From the NCBI RefSeq assembly GCF_001544455.2, contig NZ_FCOC02000005.1, positions 1 through 64,000 of the forward strand: a DNA stretch of 64,000 bases, written 5' to 3'. The DNA is from Caballeronia sordidicola. Its GTDB lineage: Bacteria > Pseudomonadota > Gammaproteobacteria > Burkholderiales > Burkholderiaceae. Shown piece by piece: positions 52,720 to 61,595 of the stretch; the first letter of the stretch is position 1, and each line of letters opens with the position of its first letter. The notes under the pieces are model-generated. The model did not search any database and was not told where the DNA came from. It saw only the letters and a list, made by a program, of their open reading frames with translations. A program made the position numbers and the translations under genes.

Positions 52720-53675
52720 TTCAGCTTCTCCAGTTCATCGAGACGTTCCTGTGCATTCAATGGGATATACCCGCGCGGCTGGGTTTCGATCAGCGCCTGA
52801 CCTTCAGTCGACAACACCGTGCGCAGATAAGCCGCGGCAACCGGGTCGATCGGCTGGTTTCTTGTCCGGCGCACATACATGTAGACATAACGCCCGTATG
52901 GATAGCGCCCGGCGGCAACTTCGTCGCGCGTACCGATAAGCGCCGAAGCGCTACTCTCCGTCAGGATTCCTACCTGCTTGAGTTGCGCATTGCCGCGATT
53001 GATGGCCGCGAACGCGATGCCCGCGGGGTCATCGGCGAGACGCTTCAATATGTCGGGCGTGCTGCCGTGCGCCTCGTAATTAGCTGCAAAGGGGCGGCTG
53101 CCGAGGTGCGTCGACTGCATATACACGCCCATGCCGGTGTATTCCGGCGTGCCATACGGATGGATCGCGCGTGCTGCCCACTCGCCCGTAAGGCCGAGCT
53201 GGCCCCATCGCGAATAGTCGCCGCCTGGATTGCCCGCCGACAGCATCCTTGCGACTTGTCCTGGACTCAATGCATCAATCGGATTCGCGCGATTCACATA
53301 AATGCCGAGCGAATACGACAGGTCTTCGGTCGGATTATCCGACGTATGCGCGATGCGGATTTCAAGCGGCGGTACACCGTTCTCCGCTTCGAAGGCAGCA
53401 AGCTCCTGCGGCGTTGCCGTGCGGCCCATCAGCGCGAACAGGACCCGGCCATAAGTGAGCCATGGCATCGCGCTTGTCGTGCCGCTCACAGGCAGCCCGA
53501 AGCGTACGCCCGGATGTGCGGCGACATAGAGCCGGTTGAATCCATCGACCAGAATGTCGCCATGTTCCGCGCCCGCAGTCCGAATGGCGCCATCGACAAG
53601 ATAGGCCGGCGGCGGCCCGGCCTGCGCCAGTGGCACGATCAACGCGCAACCCAGCGCAATCAGCACGCACTTCAC
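52716..53675 (-). CDS. PstS-like substrate-binding protein (first of three)
   Basis: A 319-residue protein. The frame is open far upstream into the TonB receptor gene, but a GTG at 53675, two bases after that gene's stop, begins a proper signal peptide (VKCVLIALGCALIVPLAQAG). The mature part has GAIRTAGAEHGDILVDGFNRL and the GTTSAMPWL anion-site region. NPGGDYSRWGQLGLTG and HPYGTPEYTGMGVY match its neighbour. It is cotranscribed with the receptor. Confidence 0.83.
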   Translation of the reverse strand: MKCVLIALGCALIVPLAQAGPPPAYLVDGAIRTAGAEHGDILVDGFNRLYVAAHPGVRFGLPVSGTTSAMPWLTYGRVLFALMGRTATPQELAAFEAENGVPPLEIRIAHTSDNPTEDLSYSLGIYVNRANPIDALSPGQVARMLSAGNPGGDYSRWGQLGLTGEWAARAIHPYGTPEYTGMGVYMQSTHLGSRPFAANYEAHGSTPDILKRLADDPAGIAFAAINRGNAQLKQVGILTESSASALIGTRDEVAAGRYPYGRYVYMYVRRTRNQPIDPVAAAYLRTVLSTEGQALIETQPRGYIPLNAQERLDELEKLK

Positions 53676-53677
53676 GA

Positions 53678-55906
53678 TCAGAAGTCCAGCTTGGCCGTCA
53701 CGATCACTTGCCGGCTTTCGCCAATGTTGACGAACGGCGTGCCCGTGCAGCAACTGCCGGTGTAATACGTGGAGTTGAAGATATTGCGCGCGTTGAGCTG
53801 CCAGTCGATGTACTGGCCGAAGATATGCGAGTTCCACGATACGAACGCATCGGCGACATGACCCCACGGCAACTGATACACCTTGCCGGTGCCGTCGCCG
53901 ACCGCCATGCTGCTGAAAACGCGCACGCCTGCGCCTGCTCGTACACGTCCGCTTGCCGGTCCTAATTCAACGTTGCCAAAATCGCGTGTGAGATAAAACG
54001 CGCCTTCATGCTTGGGCGTGTTGGGCAGCGGATTGCCGCCCACGAGCGGGTCGTCCTTGTAGCGCGCCTCGGTCGCCGCGTAGCTCGCGATCACGCTCCA
54101 GCGGTCAGTGAGCTGGCCGTTCACATCGACTTCGAGGCCGCGCGACCGCGCATGCCCTGCATTGCGCACGAAGTTGACGCCGTCGATGGTCTGTGTCGTC
54201 TGAATATTTTTCTTGCGGATGTCGAAGAGCGCAACGGTGCCGGTAACGCGGCTGGTCTCGAGCTTCGTGCCGATCTCGTACGCAAGCCCCTGCTCCGGCG
54301 GCAGCGTACCAATAGGCGCGGCAATTGAAGTATTCGGCCTGAAGGATTCGCTGTAACTCGCATACGTCGCCCACTCCGGCGTGATCTTGTAGACAAGGCC
54401 CGCGTGCGGCACGAACTTGCTGTTGCTTTGAGTGGATCCGACCACAAACGGCCTGCCCTTGCCTGTCAGTTCCTGGAAGTTGTCATATCGCACGCCACCC
54501 AGGAGAATCCAGCGGTCGCCAAGATGTATGGCATCCTGAATGAATGCGCCTCGCTCGATCAGCTTGTCGGTCTGATCACTGTCCGCCGGAGACAGCGTGT
54601 AAGTGGCGGGAAGCGTGCCGTAGACCGGCGAGTACATGTTGAACGTGGAGTTATTCTTGCCGCGATACAAATCCGCCAGTACCCGGTAATTCCGCATGTA
54701 GTCGAAGCCTGTCAGAATTTCGTTTCGCAATCCGAACCAGGTGACCTTGCCTTCCAGATTCAACGTGAAGTTGTGCGTGGACTGAACTCCGTTTTGCGTG
54801 GAGTCCACGCGGCGCGTCAGGATTCCCGTTGTAAAGTTCGGCGTCAGCACGCGGGCTTGCTGATCGTTGTAGTACGTGCGGTTCCAGCCATATCCGGCAT
54901 GCACGGTCCAGTCCTGACTCAGCTTGTGGTCCACGCGTACGTTGAGCGCGTCGGAGCGGCCCGCGGAGATGTTGTAGTTCTCGTCGAACCGCTCTTTCGG
55001 CGATACCGACACCGGGTTGCCCGTGCGAGTATCGATAATCGTGCCGCGGTCAATCGGCACCGAATAGTTCATATGCTCGTATTGAACGAGCACACTGGTG
55101 TCGCGTCCATACCATGCAATCGAGGGCGCAATCGTATCCTGCCGGTTGTAGCCGAAGTTGCGCCAGTAATCCACGTTCTGGTGATCGGCAATGAACCGGT
55201 ACGCCAACCCCGATGTACCAATAGGGCCCGTCAAGTCCGCTTGCGCGCCTCCGCCGCCGTAGCTGCTTGCAAAACCGGAAACCGAATTCGCCCGCTCCAG
55301 TTGCGGTTTCTTGGTGACGACGTTCACAACGCCGCCCGGGTCCTGAATGCCATAGAGCATCGACGCCGGGCCTTTCAATACCTCGATGCGCTCGGTCGTC
55401 GGCGTGAAGTTGCGCGGCTGTACGGACTGCAGACCATCGCGAAGAATGGAATTGTCGCGGTTGTCGCCGAAACCACGCTTGACCAGCGCGTCCAGCGTAC
55501 CGCCAAGCGTGTTGCCCATGCGCACGCCCGGCACGGTTTCGAGCGCTTCAGCGAGACTGTCCGGCGCGCGATCCTGGATCGATTGCGACGTGACCACGTT
55601 GACTGCCTGCGGCACATCTACAAGAGGCGCGTCGGTACGCGTCGCCACCGATGCGCGGCGGCCCTGGTAGCCCCGCTCGGGCTCGCTTTCGCTGACACGC
55701 GCCGCGTTGATTTTGACTGCGGGAAGCGCGCCTTCAACGCCGGAAACCGGTGTAGAAGCGGAGGTTGATGCGGGCGTTGTAGCAGGCGCTTGCGCGCTAA
55801 CGGCTTCGTCGGCGATCGCCTGTCCGCTCGATGCGAACGCGAGCGTCAGCGCGAGCGCCGCGGGTCGTTGACGTGCGCGCAGACGGTCGCGCTTGTTGGC
55901 CTTCAT
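53678..55906 (-). CDS. TonB-dependent siderophore-type receptor
   Basis: A 742-residue outer-membrane receptor. A signal peptide (ending SGQAIADEA), an N-terminal plug domain (VDVPQAVNVVTSQSIQDRAP; VLKGPASMLYG; DPGGVVNVVTKKP) and a 22-strand barrel with C-terminal Phe (VIVTAKLDF) follow the FhuA/FpvA-type siderophore family (TIGR01783-like). An extra acidic/Ala/Thr segment (about 30-60) precedes the plug. The ATG at 55906 fits the GAGGA site better than the one nine bases earlier. A Fur box lies upstream. Three PstS-like genes follow on the same transcript. Confidence 0.9.
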   Translation of the reverse strand: MKANKRDRLRARQRPAALALTLAFASSGQAIADEAVSAQAPATTPASTSASTPVSGVEGALPAVKINAARVSESEPERGYQGRRASVATRTDAPLVDVPQAVNVVTSQSIQDRAPDSLAEALETVPGVRMGNTLGGTLDALVKRGFGDNRDNSILRDGLQSVQPRNFTPTTERIEVLKGPASMLYGIQDPGGVVNVVTKKPQLERANSVSGFASSYGGGGAQADLTGPIGTSGLAYRFIADHQNVDYWRNFGYNRQDTIAPSIAWYGRDTSVLVQYEHMNYSVPIDRGTIIDTRTGNPVSVSPKERFDENYNISAGRSDALNVRVDHKLSQDWTVHAGYGWNRTYYNDQQARVLTPNFTTGILTRRVDSTQNGVQSTHNFTLNLEGKVTWFGLRNEILTGFDYMRNYRVLADLYRGKNNSTFNMYSPVYGTLPATYTLSPADSDQTDKLIERGAFIQDAIHLGDRWILLGGVRYDNFQELTGKGRPFVVGSTQSNSKFVPHAGLVYKITPEWATYASYSESFRPNTSIAAPIGTLPPEQGLAYEIGTKLETSRVTGTVALFDIRKKNIQTTQTIDGVNFVRNAGHARSRGLEVDVNGQLTDRWSVIASYAATEARYKDDPLVGGNPLPNTPKHEGAFYLTRDFGNVELGPASGRVRAGAGVRVFSSMAVGDGTGKVYQLPWGHVADAFVSWNSHIFGQYIDWQLNARNIFNSTYYTGSCCTGTPFVNIGESRQVIVTAKLDF

Positions 55907-55961
55907 GGAATCCATTCCTCGTTAAACGATTGTTTACAATTCGCCGCATCTTATCGTTAAC

Positions 55962-55980
55962 GATAATGATTCTCAATATT
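55962..55980 (-). promoter_or_regulatory. Fur box upstream of the TonB receptor
   Basis: GATAATGATTCTCAATATT matches the 19-base Fur consensus at 15 positions, including the first nine. It lies 56 bases upstream of the receptor start, in the promoter zone, and follows a perfect palindrome ATCGTTAACGAT (55953-55964). Iron repression of the receptor and the three coupled binding proteins is expected. Confidence 0.8.
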
Positions 55981-56199
55981 GATCGAAAGAAAATTGTCGG
56001 GATTTTTCCTTATGAAGCTTTGATGACCAAGCGACGATTGAAAGCTCCCAATAGCTACGGACCGTGATTCAGAACACAAACCTGCAAATCGCGACCGGAG
56101 GTGGGTCACGAAACGCGGTCATCATGAACGGGCGAAAGCCTGTCCAGTTGCGCGATCGCTCTTTTCACTTTTCAAGCCGCGCGTGGCGCAGCGGCGGCA

Positions 56200-57591
56200 T
56201 CAGTCCGCACCGACTCCCGCCGGATTCGATACAGACGGTCTCGCCAGCGAGCGGTTCGAAAATGACACGGTGACCCGCAAGCCACTGTGATGATCGGGCC
56301 AGCGCGCGTCGCCTAGTTGCACGCGCGCGCCGATTCGCGTGGCGATGGTCTGCACGATTGCCAGACCGAGTCCCGAACCGGTCTGCCCGGTTCCCAACAC
56401 GCGGTAGAAGCGGTCGAACACTCTTTCGCGCTCGTCAGGTGCAATCCCCGGGCCGGTGTCATCAATGTGGACATGCAGAAACTCCGCGTCCCGTGTCATG
56501 GAAATGTCGATCCGGCCGCCATGAGGCGTGTAGCGGATTGCGTTGTCGACCAGATTTTTCAGCAGGATGGTGAGGTCGGTCTCGCCCGCCGGCACTTGCG
56601 CGTCGAGTTCCTCGACCATGCCAATGTCGAGTTGCCGAGATTCTGCAAGCGGCATCAGCTCTTCCAGCACCAGCCGCAGCACGCGTCCAATCGATACGCT
56701 TTGTACCTGTGCAACGGTTTCGTCCTGCATGCGCGCAAGCGTCAGCAACTGTTCGATCAGCGCACGCGCACGCGCGAGACCGGCCCGCAGCGCGATGAAG
56801 CGCTCGCGTGCTTCGGCCGACATGTCGGAAAGCGACAGGCGCTCTGCCTGCAAGGTCAGCACGGTGAGAGGCGACCGGAGTTCGTGGGCGGCGTCGGCCA
56901 CGAAACGGCGCTGCATGGCCATGGCATCGAGCACGCGGGAAAAGAGCCGGTTATTGGCGACCAGAAAAGGCATGATTTCGGCAGGCAATCGCATGTCGTC
57001 AGCGCCGGTGATCCTGGAAAGATCATGATCCGAACGGGCGTCGAGTTCCGCCGCCAGCTTCACCAGCGGCCGGAACATGCGGCGCACCAGAAGAAACACC
57101 ACGCAGACCAGCAGCGGCGCCAGGACGGCGAAAGGCACGAGCGTGGCGATTGCACTGTTGATTGCGATCTCGTCGCGATCGGACGTCTGCTGCGCGATGG
57201 CGACGCGGGAATCCGCCGCTAGCGTGCGCACGACTATGCGCCACTCGCGCCCGTCCAGCACGCGTGTCTGGATACCGTCGGCGAGATGCGCGGGCAGATG
57301 CAGCAACGCGGCGCCACCTGCGTCACCGAGTCTTTGAACGACGACCTTGGCTTCGGGTTCGCGGGTCGGGACATAGCGGCGCGAGCCGGTCTCCATGACG
57401 TCGAGATTGTCGGCCGTGAGCAGCGAGGCGATCTCCTCGAGTTGACCGTCCTGGACGTCGTTCGCTTCATCGAAGGCCGCGCTGAACGAGAAAATGCCAG
57501 CGGCGACCGCGCTGAGCAGGACGGCGAGAGCGAGCCACATGGACAAACGCATCTGCAATGACCGCCGCGTGCGCTTCTTCACACCATCCAT
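56200..57591 (-). CDS. Sensor histidine kinase (QseC/TctE type)
   Basis: A 463-residue inner-membrane kinase. It has TM1 (LSMWLALAVLLSAVAAGIF, about 15-33), a periplasmic domain of about 120 residues, TM2 (ATLVPFAVLAPLLVCVVFLL), HAMP-like linker, phosphoacceptor His236 in DAAHELRSPL, and an ATPase domain with N box (LLKNLVDNAIRYTP), DTGPGIAPDE and GSGLGLAIV. The ATG at 57591 follows GGGGG; the frame is open further upstream. No response regulator is adjacent; the nearest is at 60596 on the other strand. Confidence 0.9.
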   Translation of the reverse strand: MDGVKKRTRRSLQMRLSMWLALAVLLSAVAAGIFSFSAAFDEANDVQDGQLEEIASLLTADNLDVMETGSRRYVPTREPEAKVVVQRLGDAGGAALLHLPAHLADGIQTRVLDGREWRIVVRTLAADSRVAIAQQTSDRDEIAINSAIATLVPFAVLAPLLVCVVFLLVRRMFRPLVKLAAELDARSDHDLSRITGADDMRLPAEIMPFLVANNRLFSRVLDAMAMQRRFVADAAHELRSPLTVLTLQAERLSLSDMSAEARERFIALRAGLARARALIEQLLTLARMQDETVAQVQSVSIGRVLRLVLEELMPLAESRQLDIGMVEELDAQVPAGETDLTILLKNLVDNAIRYTPHGGRIDISMTRDAEFLHVHIDDTGPGIAPDERERVFDRFYRVLGTGQTGSGLGLAIVQTIATRIGARVQLGDARWPDHHSGLRVTVSFSNRSLARPSVSNPAGVGAD

Positions 57592-57839
57592 TCGATACCC
57601 CCGACATTGTTTGATCGCCCGGATTCCAGGTTGGCGTGGCACATCGAGCGCCATGTGGCGCAACGCAACGCAACGCATGCGGTTGGGCCGAACGTAATGA
57701 TGCCATTGCATGTGTGTAAGCGAACGCTAATTCACCCGGATGAATCCGTCTCTATGATCGCCTGACGCAGTCCACGCGGCCTGCCGTGACGCTCGCGACG
57801 GCTGCGCGGCTTACGTTGATCCTTGCCATGGGGAGCCGG

Positions 57840-58799
57840 ATGATTCTTGCATCGATATCGCCCGCGCAATGGGCGCTGGTTGTCCCGTGCTGCGCGGCGA
57901 CGCTCTACATCATGTTCGCCGCGCTCGTGCGCTACGGTCACCCGGTCCGGCGCGTCAATACCGATGAAAAGCCGGTCTCGCTGCGCCCTGTCAGCGTGCT
58001 TAAACCGCTTTGCGGATTCGAGTCGCGCCTCCATGCGAACCTCGAAACCTTCTGCAAGCAAACGCATCCCTGCTTCGAGCTGTTATTCGGCGTGGCGTCG
58101 CTGGAAGATCCGGCGGTCGCTATTGTCGAGCGCTTGCGCGCAGCGCATCCGGACACGGACATCAAGCTCGTGGTCGATGCATCGCTTTACGGCAGCAATC
58201 GCAAGGTCAGCAATCTCAGCAATCTGGAAAATCGCGCGCGTCACGAATTGATCGTGATCGCCGACAGCGACATTTCCGTCCAGCCTGACTATCTCGTGAA
58301 GGTGACCGGGCCGCTGCTGACGGCGGGCGTGGGCGTGGTCACATGCCTTTATCGTGCACGCAGAATCGGCAATTTCTGGGCGCGGCTGGGGGCGCTGTTT
58401 ATCGACGAATGGTTTTCACCGTCCGTGTATCTGGCGCATGCGGCAGGCTCGCAGCGCTTCGGTTTTGGTGCGACGCTTGCCATTCGCCGCGAGACGCTGG
58501 ACGCGGTTGGCGGGCTGCGTGCGTTCCGGAACTGCGTCGCGGATGATTTTTCGATCGCGCAGGCTGTACGACGCATGGGCTTGCGGACCTATCTCTCGGG
58601 TATGCATGATGACGAGGTCGTATTGCGCGGCAATATACAGCGCGTCCGCAACCGGGAGCCCGTCCGCTGGCGCGTCGAGCAAGCGGCTGCCCGGGACGAG
58701 CGCGGCGGGTTGTGCAAGCCAGGTCGGATACCAGAACGAACGGACTTCGCGCTTCGCCTGATAGCGCGAGCCCGCGCCGCCGTCGAATCCGTCATATGA
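57840..58799 (+). pseudogene. hpnI remnant, truncated hopanoid glycosyltransferase
   Basis: The first 760 bases encode the N-terminal part of HpnI, the GT2-family glycosyltransferase that adds N-acetylglucosamine in hopanoid glycan-tail synthesis: VSVLKPLCGFESRLHANLE, FGVASLEDPAVAIVERL, DSDISVQPDYL, CLYRARRIGNF and FRNCVADDFSIAQAVRRMG. Family resemblance ends at LRTYLS, near 58600. The remaining 65 codons read antisense through a fragment of hpnJ, so the C-terminal membrane part is missing. The ATG at 57840 follows GGGGAG; a GTG at 57786 is an alternative. The product is unlikely to be functional. Confidence 0.8.
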
Positions 58800-58826
58800 C
58801 GGCGCCTGCAAAAACAGCGTCTTCAT
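58599..58826 (-). pseudogene. hpnJ fragment (hopanoid radical-SAM protein)
   Basis: The first 76 codons match the N-terminus of HpnJ, the radical-SAM enzyme of hopanoid ring synthesis: MKTLFLQAPSYDGFDGGAGS, RYQAKREVRSFWYPTWLAQP and AALVPGSRLLDAPADGL through LVIMHT. Homology stops at 58599, exactly where hpnI homology stops on the other strand; the radical-SAM CxxxCxxC core is absent. The frame stays open antisense through hpnI to 58416. Its start overlaps the stop of the preceding membrane-protein gene (ATGA), so the upstream junction is intact. Confidence 0.8.
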
Positions 58827-59452
58827 GACTGCTCCGAAAGATGATTATGTTTGACCGTGCTGGCGAGATCCAGGCGCACCAGCTCTTTCTGCAGAGCATC
58901 TGTATTCAGGGCACAGGCGTCGTAGGCAAGATGGAGCGTCCGCATTCCGCCGTCGGGAATGCAGCGAGAGTCGCAGAATTGATTCGATGCATGACGCAAC
59001 GCGCCAAAGAAAAGATGCAGGCTCATGCGTGCACGGTCGAGTGCTGCGCGGCAGGCGGCATTGGGCATGGACCGGCGGTCGATCTGATCCAGGCGCCGGA
59101 TCGAATGGTCGATTTGCGATTCGTTGTAGACGCCCAGGAAGTAACGTGATGGTTCCGTTCCCGCCAAGAGCCCGCTATCGGCCTGTTGGGCAAGAGAGCA
59201 ACTTGCGATGACGGCGTCGACGGTCGCCTGAAAGCTTTGACGCGATATCTCCGCAGCCATGCGCCGGGTATGCCACGCGAGATGAGCAGGAATGGCCAGC
59301 GCGACCGCAACCGCGAACAGACCTGACAGCGCGTCTCGAAGCATCATCCAGCTTGTTATGGACATCGAGGCCATGTAGGGACTGGCGAGCGCGATCAACG
59401 TCGCCACCCCGCCAACGGCCACGTCCTTGACGTTCGACACGCTCAATGACAT
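58823..59452 (-). CDS. Hypothetical membrane protein
   Basis: A 209-residue protein with two N-terminal hydrophobic helices (VAVGGVATLIALASPYMASM, about 11-30, and LSGLFAVAVALAIPAHLAW, about 43-62) and a long, mostly helical soluble part rich in Leu, Arg and Asp. I do not recognise a family. It is translationally coupled to the hpnJ fragment, so it may once have belonged to the hopanoid gene set or have been joined by the rearrangement. Coding appears real: the overlap junction is typical of an operon. Confidence 0.6.
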   Translation of the reverse strand: MSLSVSNVKDVAVGGVATLIALASPYMASMSITSWMMLRDALSGLFAVAVALAIPAHLAWHTRRMAAEISRQSFQATVDAVIASCSLAQQADSGLLAGTEPSRYFLGVYNESQIDHSIRRLDQIDRRSMPNAACRAALDRARMSLHLFFGALRHASNQFCDSRCIPDGGMRTLHLAYDACALNTDALQKELVRLDLASTVKHNHLSEQS

Positions 59453-59672
59453 GCAGGCTACCTTGCAAAAATTCTTATCGGCTGAATATTAAATTCGGAT
59501 TACTAATAGCTTGATGAAAAGCGTCGATTGCTCAGACCATGGACCCACGATACTCGATTCCCAACCGCCGAGAATTAGCGCGGCCTTACGTGGGAAAAAG
59601 GACTGAAAGACACATGGACGATAGCCGGTGCTCTCGCTGGCAGAAAAGGAGGCGTCGGCGGATTTGCAGGCG

Positions 59673-60440
59673 CTATCGCCGCCAGCCGAACGCCGTGATT
59701 GCTGTGATGGCGGGATCGCACGTGACGGCTCCGCGCAAGTTTCCCGGCAATGGAATGTCGAGGGTACGCTGGCCGGAATTTGCGCCGGATGCGCGCGCAA
59801 GACTGATTTCGCGGGCATGCTGCTGTGCGTGTTGCAGCGAAAAAGGCGTGCGCGCCGCGCCGCGCTCGCCCCTGTTGTCGATAAGCGGCCCCGTAACCCC
59901 CACGGCCAGTTCGCTAATGCCCGCCGCAATCACGAGCCAGACGCCGGCAGAAACAAGATCGACAGTGATCGTGCGCTTTTCCATGCCGTCAGGCGTACTC
60001 GCAAAACACACGCCACGCGGGGTTTCTACAAGTTCGACTTCGCCGGGCTCGCAGCACAGCACGCGCGACGTCACCATGCGCAATGCCGCGCGCCGGACGC
60101 CGAATTGCCGCCCGGCGGCGGTGTTGCGGCTATTTTTCACACGTTTGCGCTCGGAAAGACTGAGCCCGTCGCGGCCGCTCATTGCGGAAACGAGTTGCCA
60201 GTCGTTGCGCAACAGCCAGAAGAAAAGTTCTTCGCGCGCGGGTATTCGGCGCGCATGCGCCGAAAGGCCGGCAAACGCGTGGAACGTGTGGTCGATGCCT
60301 TCGGCAAAAAAACGCGCAGGCCAAAGCGCGCCACGGGCATCGACCTCTCGGGTTGCCGGTGCCTCGGCCTTGTTCGCCGTGTTATCCAATCGAAGCCCAA
60401 AAAAGAATGCAGGACGCGGGCTACCAAGATTATTTGACAA
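59673..60440 (-). CDS. 4'-phosphopantetheinyl-transferase-like protein, probably inactive
   Basis: A frame of up to 255 residues whose middle and end follow the Sfp-type PPTase pattern: GLSLSERKRV (LSxxE), RQFGVRRAALRMVTSRVL, then VDLVSAGVWLVIAAGISELAV, a REISLARASG block and a final AITAITAFGW. The catalytic positions are replaced: the expected GVD-I-E reads GVTGP (181-185), the N-L-S-H block reads DLVSAG, and the KE-x3-K helix reads REISLAR (210-216). The start is uncertain (TTG at 60440; no ribosome-binding site). It may be a pseudoenzyme or a decaying gene. Confidence 0.5.
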   Translation of the reverse strand: MSNNLGSPRPAFFFGLRLDNTANKAEAPATREVDARGALWPARFFAEGIDHTFHAFAGLSAHARRIPAREELFFWLLRNDWQLVSAMSGRDGLSLSERKRVKNSRNTAAGRQFGVRRAALRMVTSRVLCCEPGEVELVETPRGVCFASTPDGMEKRTITVDLVSAGVWLVIAAGISELAVGVTGPLIDNRGERGAARTPFSLQHAQQHAREISLARASGANSGQRTLDIPLPGNLRGAVTCDPAITAITAFGWRR

Positions 60441-60595
60441 AGCTTAGGCCAGACACAGCGCTCGCAATTACCTTCACGCCGCGTTGGTTCGCGCTTGTTT
60501 GCGCTTGTTGCGGGGTATGATCGGCGACAAAATCCTTACTGCGCCCGGCCGGACCCGTGGCTGCAAACAGACGGGCAAAACAGGCGGAGTGCGAC

Positions 60596-61258
60596 ATGAG
60601 GGTATTGGTGGTCGAGGACGACGTGATGATCGGCGACGCCATTGAAGGCGCGCTCCGCGACGCCAACTATGGCGTGGACTGGGTTCGTGACGGAAAGATG
60701 GCGCTCGCGAGCATCGAGACGCAGGTGTACGACGTCGTGTTGCTCGATCTCGGATTGCCAAGGAAGGATGGGCTCGAGGTCCTGCGCGTGGTTCGTGAAA
60801 GCGGAAATCTGGTGCCGCTGGTCGTGATCACCGCGCGTGACTCCGTGGAAGACCGCATTCGCGGTCTCGACAGCGGCGCGGACGACTACGTGCTGAAGCC
60901 CTTCGAGATGTCCGAGGTCCTCGCGCGCATGCGTGCGGTCGTGCGCCGGCGTGGAGGTCAGGCAGCGCCCCTCATGAGCAACGGCATGTTATCGCTCGAT
61001 CCCGCCACTCACGAAGTCACGGCAAACGGCCAGACCACGCGCCTGTCGGGACGCGAATTTTCGCTGCTGCAAGCGCTCATGATTCGCCCCGGCGCCATTC
61101 TCGCGCGCGCTGAACTGGAAGACCGCATCTACGGCTGGAACGAAGAAGTCGAAAGCAATGCGGTGGAATTTCTGATTTATTCGCTGCGCAAGAAGCTTGG
61201 CAGCGACGCCATCAAAAACGTGCGCGGCGTTGGCTGGATGGTGCAAAAAGAGTCGTGA
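60596..61258 (+). CDS. OmpR/PhoB-family response regulator (QseB/TctD type)
   Basis: A 220-residue regulator. The receiver domain has acidic pocket EDD (7-9), phosphoacceptor Asp51 (VVLLDLGLPRKDG), Thr in VVITARDS and Lys in VLKPFEMSE. The C-terminal winged helix has LSGREFSLLQALM and VESNAVEFLIYSLRKKLG. The ATG at 60596 has GGAG at good spacing. No kinase follows it; the kinase at 56200-57591 is the best candidate partner, but lies on the opposite strand across the hpn scar. Confidence 0.92.
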   Translation: MRVLVVEDDVMIGDAIEGALRDANYGVDWVRDGKMALASIETQVYDVVLLDLGLPRKDGLEVLRVVRESGNLVPLVVITARDSVEDRIRGLDSGADDYVLKPFEMSEVLARMRAVVRRRGGQAAPLMSNGMLSLDPATHEVTANGQTTRLSGREFSLLQALMIRPGAILARAELEDRIYGWNEEVESNAVEFLIYSLRKKLGSDAIKNVRGVGWMVQKES

Positions 61259-61595
61259 CCGATGCCTCACGTGCGTCGCCGTCACACGGCACGAAGCGAC
61301 GCCCTCCCCGTATGGCAAGTCCCGCTGAAACGTTACTGATGGTTCACGCGCATTCCAGGCATTGTTGCACGGTGAATCGTTGAAGCGGATCAACCGCGAA
61401 TCCAGTCGATACCCCTACGCAAGCCTGTTAATAAAAAAACAAAAACTACTGATAGCGCTTTAGCATAGTGACAACTTTGGCTGTGCCGCACCCGGCTGTG
61501 CAATCCAGTTCGACGCGAATCCGCGCTGACAGCTTTCCTTATTTGCCGGAGTGGGAGCGCACTGCCGTTATTCGTTTCTTCCATCATCCACCGCC
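61259..61595. other. Intergenic region before alr
   Basis: A 337-base gap holding the end of the regulator transcript and the alr promoter. An A-rich run (TTAATAAAAAAACAAAAACT near 61429-61448) is the only AT-rich patch. No consensus promoter or gene is clear. Confidence 0.5.

Noticed and set aside
54404..55768. A 454-codon open frame on the plus strand
   Set aside because: Antisense to the TonB receptor, whose plug and barrel motifs are clear.
59539..60447. A 302-codon open frame on the plus strand
   Set aside because: The product is Arg/Ser/Thr-rich and unlike any family, whereas the minus-strand frame follows the PPTase pattern.
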